DNA of 64,000 bases from Acidaminococcus fermentans_A (lineage in GTDB: Bacteria > Bacillota > Negativicutes > Acidaminococcales > Acidaminococcaceae). Positions 5,844-13,461 of the stretch are shown here, piece after piece (the stretch's first letter is position 1; every line of letters begins with the position of its first letter). The notes below the pieces were generated by a model. It was not told the origin of the DNA. It searched no databases and saw only the letters and a list, made by a program, of their open reading frames with translations. Location: contig NZ_JBQOUY010000005.1 of the NCBI RefSeq assembly GCF_052216985.1, forward strand, positions 1-64,000, read 5' to 3'. A program made the translations under genes and the position numbers.

Positions 5844-7507
5844 TTTTCTCTGCTCTCCTTTCTCCGTGCCTTGGGACGTCGCTTGAACGGCGTAGGCGTA
5901 TAAGAAATCTCTTCTGTTCTCCCATCCTTAAAATGGACAGTCAGGCAGTCTGGCTTTCCGGCTTCGATAGATTCCACTTTCTCCCGGAATCTATCCTCAT
6001 CAAAGTTCTCTAACCCCATGGCCTCTGCGGCCACACGCTTCAGGTCATCTTCCCGGATGCTGACCGATTCACATTTGCCGCCTTTGCTGCATCGCCAATA
6101 AACAGGCCTGTCATGCTTCGTTTTGCACCGCCGGAAAGAGGATCCGCACAAGGCGCACCGGACACGTGTCGTAAAGGCGGAGAACCGTGTTCCCTTGCCA
6201 TTGGCCATGTAGTTTTTCATCCATGCCCTCTGGCAATTCTTATACTCCTCGGTCCAGCAATCCTTCTTCGCCGTCGATACCCAGTGCTTGGTAAATTTCC
6301 GTCCGTTTTTCATACAGAAAACCATCACGTGGTATTCTGGCACTACTATCTTTTCGACCTGGTCAAGGAAGGCCTGCTCGTCAAAATCATCCAGTCCCAG
6401 GGCTTCGGTACACTCCTTTACGAGGACTGTCTGCGGGATACTGCCTTTTGCGCCGCAGTTCCGGCCTTTCAGCTTATGGGAGCCGCAATCCCAGAATTCT
6501 TCGAACCCCCGGTCCTTGCGGCGATTGTGCATATAACTCCGACCGCAGATGCCGCATTTGATTTTTCCCGTGAAGCAGGTCGTGTTCAAGGACTTATTGG
6601 CCAGCGCCCCCAGTTCCTTTCGCCGCGCCATCTCCTGCTGCACGTAATCAAAGGTTTCCTTGTCGATGATAGGCTCATGCGTATTTTCAACATAATACCT
6701 AGGAAGTTCGCCCCGGTTCTTCTTCCGCTTCTTGAGGATTGGATCCGTCACATATTCCTTCTGGAAAAGCATATTGCCAGTATAGGTAACATTGGTCAGG
6801 ACAACCCTGATGTTGGAATCCATCCAGCGGCAGCCATTCCGGGTCGTGATGCCTTCGGCAGCAAATTCCCGTTCGGTTTCAAGACGTGACTTGCCATCAA
6901 GGAAATTCTGGAAGATGCGCCTGACAACAGCTGCTTCCTCGGGAACTACCACCAGGTTATCCCCTTCCCAGCGGTACCCGTAAACACGGAACCGCCCGTT
7001 AGGATTCCCCTGCTCAAATTGTTTCTTGATGCGCCACCGGATATTTTCACTAATGGAACGGCTTTCCTCCTGGGCAAAAGATGCCAGGATGGTCATCATA
7101 AGCTCGCCGTCCCCGCTCATGGTATGGATATTCTCTTTTTCAAACCAAACTTCGATGCCCAGCTCTTTCAGATGCCGGACGGTACGCAGAAGGTCTACGG
7201 TGTTGCGTGCGAAGCGCTGGATGGATTTGGTGAGGATGATGTCTATCTTCCCGGCTTCGGCATTCTCCAGCATCCGCAGGAATTCCTGCCGCTTCTTGAT
7301 ACCCGTCCCAGAGATGCCGTAGTCCGCATAGACGCCGGCGTATTCCCAGTCCGGGTTCTTCTGGATGAGACTGCTGTAATAACTGACCTGCGCCGAAAGG
7401 GAATGGTGCATCCGCTCCGATTCCATGGATACGCGGGCATAGGCTGCGACTTTCTTTCGCTGCTTCAAATTTGGTATGCGTCGTTCAATCTTACGGATAG
7501 TCCGCAT
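5828..7507 (-). CDS. Large serine recombinase 2 with two zinc ribbons
   Basis: A 559-residue serine recombinase. The resolvase domain contains the nucleophile in AYARVS and SIQRFARN, followed by a recombinase domain. There are two separate zinc ribbons (CGICG near residue 335 and CALCG near residue 465) where the first recombinase has one. ATG 7507 has an AAAGGAG ribosome site; an upstream GTG would place the ribosome site inside the gene. A promoter of the AGAGTGATATAT type ends 23 bases upstream. It lacks the long coiled coil of its neighbour, so the pair may divide DNA-binding and direction control. Confidence 0.9.
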   Translation of the reverse strand: MRTIRKIERRIPNLKQRKKVAAYARVSMESERMHHSLSAQVSYYSSLIQKNPDWEYAGVYADYGISGTGIKKRQEFLRMLENAEAGKIDIILTKSIQRFARNTVDLLRTVRHLKELGIEVWFEKENIHTMSGDGELMMTILASFAQEESRSISENIRWRIKKQFEQGNPNGRFRVYGYRWEGDNLVVVPEEAAVVRRIFQNFLDGKSRLETEREFAAEGITTRNGCRWMDSNIRVVLTNVTYTGNMLFQKEYVTDPILKKRKKNRGELPRYYVENTHEPIIDKETFDYVQQEMARRKELGALANKSLNTTCFTGKIKCGICGRSYMHNRRKDRGFEEFWDCGSHKLKGRNCGAKGSIPQTVLVKECTEALGLDDFDEQAFLDQVEKIVVPEYHVMVFCMKNGRKFTKHWVSTAKKDCWTEEYKNCQRAWMKNYMANGKGTRFSAFTTRVRCALCGSSFRRCKTKHDRPVYWRCSKGGKCESVSIREDDLKRVAAEAMGLENFDEDRFREKVESIEAGKPDCLTVHFKDGRTEEISYTPTPFKRRPKARRKESREKWQRQ

Positions 7508-7529
7508 AGAATCAGCTCCTTTCGACACT

Positions 7530-7559
7530 ATATATCACTCTGTTTGATACAATTATCAA
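7530..7559 (-). promoter_or_regulatory. Phage promoter of the AGAGTGATATAT type, copy C (recombinase operon)
   Basis: On the minus strand TTGATA (7554-7559) is followed after 12 bases by AGAGTGATATAT (7530-7541). The same boxes with the same 12-base spacing occur before the amidoligase (35004-35033) and its paralog (35952-35981). With GATATA as the -10 box the spacing is 17, so it works as a normal promoter. The extra conserved AGAGT suggests binding of a common regulator. Confidence 0.7.
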
Positions 7560-7717
7560 GTGTATAAGTCACCGGAAAACGGCTGATAGCGACAGATCAT
7601 CTCCTGCACGAAGTCCCAGTACTCCTTCCCGGTGATGAGCTTTTCGGCCAACATCCGCCTTGCCAGATGCATCACCACCTGGAAGGCTGTTTCATTTTGA
7701 AACGCCCTCTTATCCAT
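7556..7717 (-). CDS. Small recombinase-associated protein, 53 residues
   Basis: Starts at ATG 7717 inside the last codons of the upstream zinc-finger gene (8-base overlap), so translation is coupled. The protein has the pattern 'RRMLAEKLITGKEYWDF', a short helical motif resembling SHOCT-type helices found in small proteins next to serine recombinases. No catalytic residues are apparent. I infer a helper or regulator of the recombinases, a guess from position. Confidence 0.6.
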   Translation of the reverse strand: MDKRAFQNETAFQVVMHLARRMLAEKLITGKEYWDFVQEMICRYQPFSGDLYT

Positions 7718-8102
7718 GGCGGACACCCCCGAATCGGTACTCGATATAACAGGCATGAGAACAGAACTTCCGATGGCTGTTGCCATAGACGATGAATTCT
7801 TTCCCGCAGGCCGGGCAAGTGAAGGTGTAGACTGCCTTCCGCTTCACCAGTTCCAGATGTGCGTTCCACCACTTATTCCGGCAGGCATCGCAGCAGAACC
7901 GTTTCCGCTTCCGTCCCGGATTCTGTTCAATCGGCTTTCCGCACTGCTCACAGACTGAGGCTGCCGACTTCGCCACCAAGCTGTGCCGTCGGCAGAACGA
8001 CTTCACCGTGTTGATGGAAATCTGGAGCCGCACCGCTATCCTGCCATATCCTGCCCCATCCCGGCGCAGGGAAATAATCTGTTGTTTCTGTTCGTCCGTC
8101 AT
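7710..8102 (-). CDS. Helix-turn-helix protein with two Cys-pair zinc fingers
   Basis: A 130-residue predicted DNA-binding protein. Residues 1-45 form a resolvase-type helix-turn-helix ('GYGRIAVRLQISINTVKSFCRRH'-like). This is followed by two zinc modules, each with a CxxC pair near CEQCG and CPACG and a second pair at CCDAC and CSHAC. ATG 8102 is chosen because GGAGG lies 8 bases upstream; the in-frame GTG at 8111 would have no spacing. It resembles the helix-turn-helix protein at 38667-38906 and is likely a transcription regulator of the recombinase region. Its ribosome site lies in a hairpin and the 32-base motif lies just upstream. Confidence 0.7.
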   Translation of the reverse strand: MTDEQKQQIISLRRDGAGYGRIAVRLQISINTVKSFCRRHSLVAKSAASVCEQCGKPIEQNPGRKRKRFCCDACRNKWWNAHLELVKRKAVYTFTCPACGKEFIVYGNSHRKFCSHACYIEYRFGGVRHG

Positions 8103-8110
8103 GATGGACA

Positions 8111-8136
8111 CCTCCTGAAATTTTTGTCTTCAGGAG
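8111..8136 (-). promoter_or_regulatory. Hairpin sequestering the ribosome site of the zinc-finger gene
   Basis: On the minus strand CTCCTGAA (8129-8136) pairs perfectly with TTCAGGAG (8112-8119), and the second arm contains most of the Shine-Dalgarno AGGAGG (8111-8116). Translation of the regulator would be low unless the hairpin is opened. Confidence 0.55.
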
Positions 8137-8166
8137 TAACAGGACAGAACGGCTATCGTTAAGTAC
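8135..8166 (-). promoter_or_regulatory. 32-base conserved phage motif, copy 1
   Basis: The plus strand reads AGTAACAGGACAG, ten variable bases, CGTTAAGTAC. The other copies are at 45387-45418 and 49876-49907, all exactly 32 bases long. Each lies just after a terminator or stop codon and just before a minus-strand gene, which suggests a promoter or operator. On the minus strand the invariant parts are GTACTTAAC and CTGTCCT. Confidence 0.6.
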
Positions 8167-8175
8167 TATGAAGGC

Positions 8176-8212
8176 AAAAAAATACGGATGCCCATGTGAG
8201 CATCCGATTTTT
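8176..8212. terminator. Bidirectional terminator
   Basis: CGGATGC 8185-8191 pairs with GCATCCG 8200-8206, with a T-run at 8208-8212 and an A-run at 8176-8183. It isolates the recombinase/regulator operon from the plus-strand glycosylase and restriction segment. Confidence 0.8.
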
Positions 8213-8352
8213 CATTACTCGTACTAAGTAATAAGTACGGCTGTGCTGTACCTATAGTAGCTGTCGTTTCAGTGTGTTATAATTAAAGAAACTCAATATA
8301 AACACACCACGGCTTAGAAAATTTACAGATGGTGTGTACACAAGGAGCTTCT

Positions 8353-9007
8353 ATGGCCGCTATCGTCACCTTGAATCAAGACAGCCCTTCTGTCCAATAT
8401 TTATGCAAAAAAGATAAACGACTGGCAAAAGTCATCAGCATGGTTGGCCCGATTACCTATGAACCACACACTGATAATCTCTTTCCTTTTCTGATCCATG
8501 AAATCATCGAGCAGATGCTGTCGATAAAAGCCGGAGCCAAAATTTATGGGTGGTTTGAAGAATTATCTGCTGGTCAGATAACCCCGGAGTTTATTTCAAA
8601 GCTCTCCGTTGAGGAAATCAAGGCAATCGGTACTTCTACTGCGAAGGCTAACTATATAAAAAGCGCAGCTTCAGCCGTCTTGACAGGAGAACTTGATTTT
8701 ACGAAATTTCCTGATATGACAGATGAAGCTGCGCTCAAAGAATTAGTCAGTCTTCGCGGCATTGGTACTTGGACTGCAAAGATGTATTTGATCTTCGTCC
8801 TGGACAGACAGGATATCCTGCCATTCGAAGACGTTGCTTTTTACAAAGCTACAAATGGCTTTATAAAACAGAAGATGTGTCGAGAGCATCCATAGAAAAG
8901 AAATGTAAGAAGTGGAAACCTTATTCTTCTGTAGCGGCTAATTCCTTTACCGGGCGTTAGATATGGGATTTACAAAAGAAGAATTTTATTTATTTAAGAA
9001 AGGATGA
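8353..9007 (+). pseudogene. AlkA-like DNA-3-methyladenine glycosylase, broken by two frameshifts
   Basis: The first frame (ATG 8353, AAGGAG ribosome site) gives an HhH-GPD base-excision glycosylase with the helix-hairpin-helix 'LRGIGTWTAKMYL' and the start of the catalytic region 'LPFEDVAF'. It then goes out of frame at a T-run near 8838-8843 and stops at 8895. The correct C-terminus continues in another frame (8844 to about 8945, '..LQSYKWLYKT...KWKPYSSVAA') and, after a second slip at a short T-run near 8945, in the third frame to TGA 9005-9007 ('YRALDMGFTKEEF'). Both slips look like loss of one T. Either the gene is dead or homopolymer errors are present. The restriction gene follows 7 bases later. 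Confidence 0.8.
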
Positions 9008-9013
9008 AATATT

Positions 9014-10036
9014 ATGATTGATTATGTAAAAAATATTTCTGCTAGTGGGCTTACAATCTATGACTTAATAAGTCATGATAATTCACAATTATATATACCA
9101 ACAAAAAATCTGGAAGCCTTGTTATCCAACTCAATTATTGGTCTCTCATTAAATGGTCTACCACTAAGAACGCGTTCTAAAGTAGTCAAACAAGCAATAT
9201 GTCACGCACTAGGTTACCCTATCCCAAAATCTTTTAAGAAGACCCAGCCAAGATTCCCTGGACAAAATTTTGATGTATACACGCAAAAGAGTTTAAATGT
9301 TCAAATATGGAATGAAGATGTTGAAATTAACCGTCGCTATGTCTTTCTTCGAGTAAATAATCAAGATATAGTAACCAAAGTAAAAATTATCACAGGAAAA
9401 CAATTAATTTTATTAGATCATACAGGAACATTCACCCAAAAATATCAAGCACGTATGTGTTCATATGATAACAATATATGCTCAAATTCAGACTCTCCAA
9501 CCGTTAATCAATGGGCAAAAGCCACTAGTTCTACCAATCTTCATTCAGTAAACCCTAATGCCCTGCCTCAAAGTAATATGCTTCTAAAAATATCAGAAGT
9601 ATATAGACGCTTGTTACCCATCCTAGGCATGTCTGTTAGCCATTTAGATGCTATTCAAGAACGGAATAGAGGGGCAGAGTTACATGCTTTAATTTGTGAG
9701 CATCTCGGTTATTCTATTTTTGAAGATGACGGTTCCTACCCAGACATTATCAATCAACTCATCGAAATCAAACTACAAACATCGCCTACCATAGATTTAG
9801 GATTACATTCTCCAGAAGACGGTCACGAAATTTTAAGGACTGATTCTATGTTTTTTTATAGTGATGATATTAGATACGTTATTCTTGATGGGGACGTCCA
9901 AGGAGATCGTGTTGTTTTAAAGCACCTCTATCTAGTATCTGGAAAAGACTTTTCCACCTATTTTCCTCTATTTCAAGGAAAAATTTTAAACAAGAAATTA
10001 CAAATTCCTCTTCCATCTAATTTTTTTGACAGCTAA
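9014..10036 (+). CDS. Type II restriction endonuclease (PD-(D/E)XK type)
   Basis: A 340-residue protein paired with the adenine methyltransferase encoded convergently next to it. The C-terminal half carries a nuclease signature: E222, then P243-D244, then E251-I-K253, with the D-x6-E-x-K spacing of PD-(D/E)XK enzymes. The N-terminal half (about 50-150) is a separate domain that probably reads DNA. The ribosome site overlaps the end of the broken glycosylase frame, so both share an upstream promoter. Base composition is AT-rich, unlike the phage genes, so it was acquired. The recognition sequence cannot be predicted here. Confidence 0.75.
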   Translation: MIDYVKNISASGLTIYDLISHDNSQLYIPTKNLEALLSNSIIGLSLNGLPLRTRSKVVKQAICHALGYPIPKSFKKTQPRFPGQNFDVYTQKSLNVQIWNEDVEINRRYVFLRVNNQDIVTKVKIITGKQLILLDHTGTFTQKYQARMCSYDNNICSNSDSPTVNQWAKATSSTNLHSVNPNALPQSNMLLKISEVYRRLLPILGMSVSHLDAIQERNRGAELHALICEHLGYSIFEDDGSYPDIINQLIEIKLQTSPTIDLGLHSPEDGHEILRTDSMFFYSDDIRYVILDGDVQGDRVVLKHLYLVSGKDFSTYFPLFQGKILNKKLQIPLPSNFFDS

Positions 10037-11669
10037 ACATTTCATTGACACATTGATTTAATTTTTCTTTATAGCTGGAGGCTGTATTTTCCCCTTCAGC
10101 TATAATTTTTTTTACTATAAAAATAGCTTCATGGGCTGCTTCTGTATTGTCAAAAGGGATGGGGAATTCTTCGACATACTGAGTCTGATATCTCCGCTTT
10201 CCTGAATATAATTTAGTGTTAAACTTGACATCATAATATTTTTCTATAAAGTCACTATTTGCCACAGCTAACGCTAAATACACTAGTTTTTCCGGAACTT
10301 CATCATTTATATCAATCCAATAACAATCTCCATTTACAATAGCACCAGTTTCATCCAACCAAAACTCTGGTTCCTTAGAAATATCTTTGAAAACAATTTT
10401 CCGATGTTCCCAAAATGCTGGATTTTGTGGAACCCAAATTTCATACCAATTACGATGAGCGTTTAAAACATATTTTCTTCCTGATAATTGTTCATAATGT
10501 TTCACCAAATATTTTTTAGCGTTAGGATAATCATCTAAATCATATGCTATTCTCTTCCCATTCTTCATTGTGTGAGTATACAGTACACTCCAATGCGGTT
10601 CGCTTTTCCCTACAATTTGACCAGCATTTCTATGAGTAATTAGTGGGCGTAATAGCTCAATACCGGATTTTTCTCCAGTCCAATCATCACCGATAAACAC
10701 ATTATCAGCTGTGGTTTTTATACCTACACGAACTTTTCCAATATCAGAAAATTTCATTGCGGTATTTTTTTGAATTGTTTCCAACCATTTTTTATCCTGA
10801 CTCGATACTAAAGTCCATACTTCATCTAACGCAGTAGTATTCAAATTTCCTTGCTTGAACTTATAGCAACGACCATCTGCTAATGAATAATCACCCATAC
10901 TATAAATTCTATCAAAAATACTATTTATTCTATTTCTATGACATACATCACTTTTGTCCATTTCATATACAGATGTAAATTTTACAGCTTCCGACTTACT
11001 GGTAGTTCCAAGAGAAAAAATCAAAATACATGGTAAAACAGCAGCTGAAAATAATTTAGTATCACCTAAATCAGTAATTTGATGAATATTATAATTTTTA
11101 ATCATATAGTTTCTTACAGAATTCCCTGCTCTAATCGTTAGAAACTTATTTGAAGTGATATATCCAGCAATACCATTCTCTTTTAAAACTTGTTTCGTGC
11201 ATACTAAAAAAGCATAATATATATCAACTCTTCCAGTCAGTTTTAACCTTTCCGCAATTTTTTGAGCTTTTTCACTGCCTAATATTTGAGTACGAATATA
11301 TGGTGGATTCGCAATTACAAAGTCAAATTTCTCATTATTATCTTTCTCAATGCAATCAAGAAAATTACAACATTGTATATCTACCTCAACATCTGGAAAT
11401 TGTTCTTGCAAGATTTTTTGTGTTTTTGTAGCTACATCTATATCGGTTTCATAACCTTTTGCAATTATTTTTTTCCCGATAGAACGAAGTTTATTAATCA
11501 ATGCAATCAAAAGAGACCCTTCTCCTACGGCTGGATCTAGTATTTTTATAGATTCATCATCCAAGCGGCCGTATTTAATCATTTCTTCTGCTACATAATT
11601 CGCCATTTGATAAGGGGTATACACTACGCCATTTTGTTTATTTTTGCTCTCATTTTTATATCTAGCCAC
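10017..11669 (-). CDS. N6-adenine DNA methyltransferase (type II modification enzyme, gamma class)
   Basis: A 550-residue class gamma methyltransferase. The SAM-binding motif I 'ILDPAVGEGSLL' (about residue 43) and catalytic motif IV 'NPPYIR' (about residue 121) come in gamma order, followed by a long C-terminal target-recognition region. Start is GTG 11669 with a GAAAGAGGG ribosome site. Its last 20 bases overlap the end of the endonuclease gene on the other strand, so the two form a convergent restriction-modification pair. AT-rich. It protects the host and the prophage from the partner enzyme and, as phage cargo, would exclude competing phages. Confidence 0.88.
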   Translation of the reverse strand: MARYKNESKNKQNGVVYTPYQMANYVAEEMIKYGRLDDESIKILDPAVGEGSLLIALINKLRSIGKKIIAKGYETDIDVATKTQKILQEQFPDVEVDIQCCNFLDCIEKDNNEKFDFVIANPPYIRTQILGSEKAQKIAERLKLTGRVDIYYAFLVCTKQVLKENGIAGYITSNKFLTIRAGNSVRNYMIKNYNIHQITDLGDTKLFSAAVLPCILIFSLGTTSKSEAVKFTSVYEMDKSDVCHRNRINSIFDRIYSMGDYSLADGRCYKFKQGNLNTTALDEVWTLVSSQDKKWLETIQKNTAMKFSDIGKVRVGIKTTADNVFIGDDWTGEKSGIELLRPLITHRNAGQIVGKSEPHWSVLYTHTMKNGKRIAYDLDDYPNAKKYLVKHYEQLSGRKYVLNAHRNWYEIWVPQNPAFWEHRKIVFKDISKEPEFWLDETGAIVNGDCYWIDINDEVPEKLVYLALAVANSDFIEKYYDVKFNTKLYSGKRRYQTQYVEEFPIPFDNTEAAHEAIFIVKKIIAEGENTASSYKEKLNQCVNEMFSCQKN

Positions 11670-11734
11670 TATAATAACCCTCTTTCAAGTTACAAAATTT
11701 TCAAATTATAAATTCCTTTTATTACAGTATTATC

Positions 11735-11763
11735 ATTTTAAATCGACTATACACTTATAGCAA
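11735..11763 (-). promoter_or_regulatory. Promoter of the modification methyltransferase
   Basis: On the minus strand TTGCTA (11758-11763) and TAAAAT (11735-11740) are 17 bases apart. This gives a leader of about 60 bases. The separate promoter lets the methyltransferase be made independently of the endonuclease, which has no obvious promoter of its own. Confidence 0.55.
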
Positions 11764-11776
11764 GAAAAAAAAACAG

Positions 11777-12042
11777 TCAATACCAGAAAAACAAAAATGA
11801 TATTGGCGTCTCGTACTTATGCAATTTTCTTTTTAAGTCTGCTGCGATGGCTTTAACAGTTTGCTGCAGCAAAATGATATACAGCCTGTTTCGAATCTTC
11901 ACCCACCAGCTTGTTGTGGTCCGGATTTCCGCTTTCAACGAATTCGTAAGATTTCTTCATCTGCACTTGGCTGAGCTGCTGCAGATCATTGTGGTCGATG
12001 CCCTTAAGGGCTGCGTCGACTTCTTCTTTGGCAAAGAGAACC
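11777..12042 (-). pseudogene. Decayed duplicate of the phage gene at 12453-12725
   Basis: Translated on the minus strand from 12042, the first frame gives '..LFAKEEVDAALKGIDHND', matching 'GFARSEAEAAIKSIDLDD' of the intact gene. After one extra A near 11935 homology continues in the next frame as 'TTTSWWVKIRNRLYI' and 'QQTVKAIAADLK'. The start region is missing; it begins right at the stop codon of the 97-residue gene. So the phage carried two copies, and one was broken by the joining of the accessory segment. Confidence 0.8.
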
Positions 12043-12336
12043 TTAATACCGATTTACAAAGGCTTCATAAAAATCACTACGTTTCTCTTCATCATCGAAA
12101 TCTGAATCAATGAACATCTGCAGTTCTTTCTTCATTGATTCATACAGAGAAGATGAATCTTTGGCATCAGAATAAGCAGTGTGAACCATTTCGCCGTACA
12201 CACCACAGGTGATGGCATCGTAACGAATGCATCGTTCTAAGGTAATACGGCATTGTCCTTTATATTCTTCATCTTTTAGAATCTTGCCGCCTTCAGAGCC
12301 GATTTGATTTAATTCTTCGGTGAGTACCTTCCACAT
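12043..12336 (-). CDS. Hypothetical acidic protein, 97 residues
   Basis: Starts at ATG 12336 with a GAGAGGAAA ribosome site. The sequence is rich in Asp/Glu, has no membrane segment and has no motif I recognise. It lies outside the late operon, beyond the terminator at 12404-12451, and next to a decayed gene duplicate and a restriction system. I infer accessory cargo, possibly a small immunity or counter-defence protein, but nothing in the sequence proves this. Confidence 0.5.
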   Translation of the reverse strand: MWKVLTEELNQIGSEGGKILKDEEYKGQCRITLERCIRYDAITCGVYGEMVHTAYSDAKDSSSLYESMKKELQMFIDSDFDDEEKRSDFYEAFVNRY

Positions 12337-12403
12337 GTTGCTTTCCTCTCAATCAGCCATTTACAGTCCAGACATTGAAAGTTCTTATTTTTCATTGTAA
12401 CAT

Positions 12404-12451
12404 AAAAAGCCGGTACAGAACATCCCTCCCGATGCCCCATACCGGCTTTTT
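12404..12451. terminator. Terminator of the phage late operon
   Basis: AAAAAGCCGGTA 12404-12415 pairs perfectly with TACCGGCTTTTT 12440-12451. Runs on both sides make it bidirectional. It follows the stop codon of the last late gene by 1 base, marking the end of the structural and lysis operon. Confidence 0.9.
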
Positions 12452-12452
12452 C

Positions 12453-12725
12453 TCATGCAATCTTCTGTTTTACATCAGACACAATGGCTTTGACCGCCTG
12501 CTGCATCAGGGTGATGTAGAGTCGGTTGCGGATTTTGACCCACCAGCTGGTGGTGGTCTGGATTTCGGCTTCCAGCGGGTCTGTGAGGTTCTTCATCTGC
12601 GCTTCCACCAGCTTCTGGACGTCATCCAGGTCGATGGACTTGATGGCTGCTTCGGCTTCGCTCCTGGCAAAGCCTACGACGGTATCGGCGACGGCTTTCT
12701 TGATTTCTTCACGGTTCACGGTCAT
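12453..12725 (-). CDS. Last late-operon protein, 90 residues, function unknown
   Basis: A small helical protein with a charged N-terminal half and the segment 'TTTSWWVKIRNRLYITLMQQAVK', amphipathic rather than clearly membrane-spanning. Its ATG overlaps the amidase stop codon (4 bases), so it is made with the lysis genes. A decayed paralog lies at 11777-12042. A role in lysis timing or envelope disruption is possible from position. Confidence 0.65.
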   Translation of the reverse strand: MTVNREEIKKAVADTVVGFARSEAEAAIKSIDLDDVQKLVEAQMKNLTDPLEAEIQTTTSWWVKIRNRLYITLMQQAVKAIVSDVKQKIA

Positions 12726-13279
12726 TTACCTCCTAGAATCAGCTGTTCATAATCGGTGACGCCCCTGGCCACGGCTCTGGCCAGGGCATCCTGGGCATTG
12801 GCCAGGATGTCTTCATCATCTGGATTGGTGATGAAGGCCAGCTCGACCAGGACAGCGGGCATGTCGGTATTGGTCAGGACATAGAGCCCGTTGACGCCAG
12901 GCGTGGCAATCTTTACGCCACGGTCTGTCATATCCAGGGCATCGACAATCTGGTTCTGGATGCAACTCGCCAGCATGCTGCCACGGTAACTGCCGGCGCA
13001 GGCCCAGGTTTCTGTGCCATTGGCTTCTTCGGCTTCAGCAGCATTGCAGTGGATGGACACGAAGATGTCGGCATCACTGGCATTGGCGGCCTCGCAGATT
13101 TCCTCCAGACTGTTGGACTGGAGCAGTTCTGTTGCTACTCCTGCCGCATTCAGGTAACTTTCCGCAGATTGACCGACGGCCAGAGCCACGTCACATTCAC
13201 GCAGACCGCTTTCACTGTTGACGGCCCCCGGGTCGGGATGGCCGCCCGGCGCATGGCCAGGATTCAGGAATACTTTCAT
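12722..13279 (-). CDS. N-acetylmuramoyl-L-alanine amidase (endolysin, Amidase_3)
   Basis: A 185-residue zinc amidase that cleaves the bond between muramic acid and L-alanine of peptidoglycan to release phage. The Amidase_3 zinc and catalytic residues are visible: H9 (NPGHAPG), E28 (LRECD), H77 (SIHCN) and E146 (VLVELAFITN). There is no separate wall-binding domain, as is common for phages of cells with an outer membrane. No signal peptide is present, so export depends on the holin-like gene just upstream, whose stop overlaps this start by 4 bases. Confidence 0.92.
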   Translation of the reverse strand: MKVFLNPGHAPGGHPDPGAVNSESGLRECDVALAVGQSAESYLNAAGVATELLQSNSLEEICEAANASDADIFVSIHCNAAEAEEANGTETWACAGSYRGSMLASCIQNQIVDALDMTDRGVKIATPGVNGLYVLTNTDMPAVLVELAFITNPDDEDILANAQDALARAVARGVTDYEQLILGGK

Positions 13280-13461
13280 GTTTTTTCTTCTCCTTTCTGA
13301 TGAACGGCGGACTTCACAGTGCCGCCGATGTAACCAAGCAGCCCTGACGCAATGGACATGGCCAGCTCGTTCAAGGCATAAAAAATCGCCAGGATCAGTG
13401 CTGTGACCAGACCGATGATGACGATACAGTCAGGAATATTCACTTTCTCAAACAAACTCAT
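13276..13461 (-). CDS. Holin-like small membrane protein, 61 residues
   Basis: It contains a strong hydrophobic segment (about 11-30, 'IVIIGLVTALILAIFYAL'), a second weakly hydrophobic glycine-rich stretch (about 35-50) and a charged C-terminus (HQKGEEKT). Size, position directly before the endolysin and 4-base overlaps on both sides fit a phage holin. I base this on topology and context, not on family sequence identity. Confidence 0.65.
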   Translation of the reverse strand: MSLFEKVNIPDCIVIIGLVTALILAIFYALNELAMSIASGLLGYIGGTVKSAVHQKGEEKT

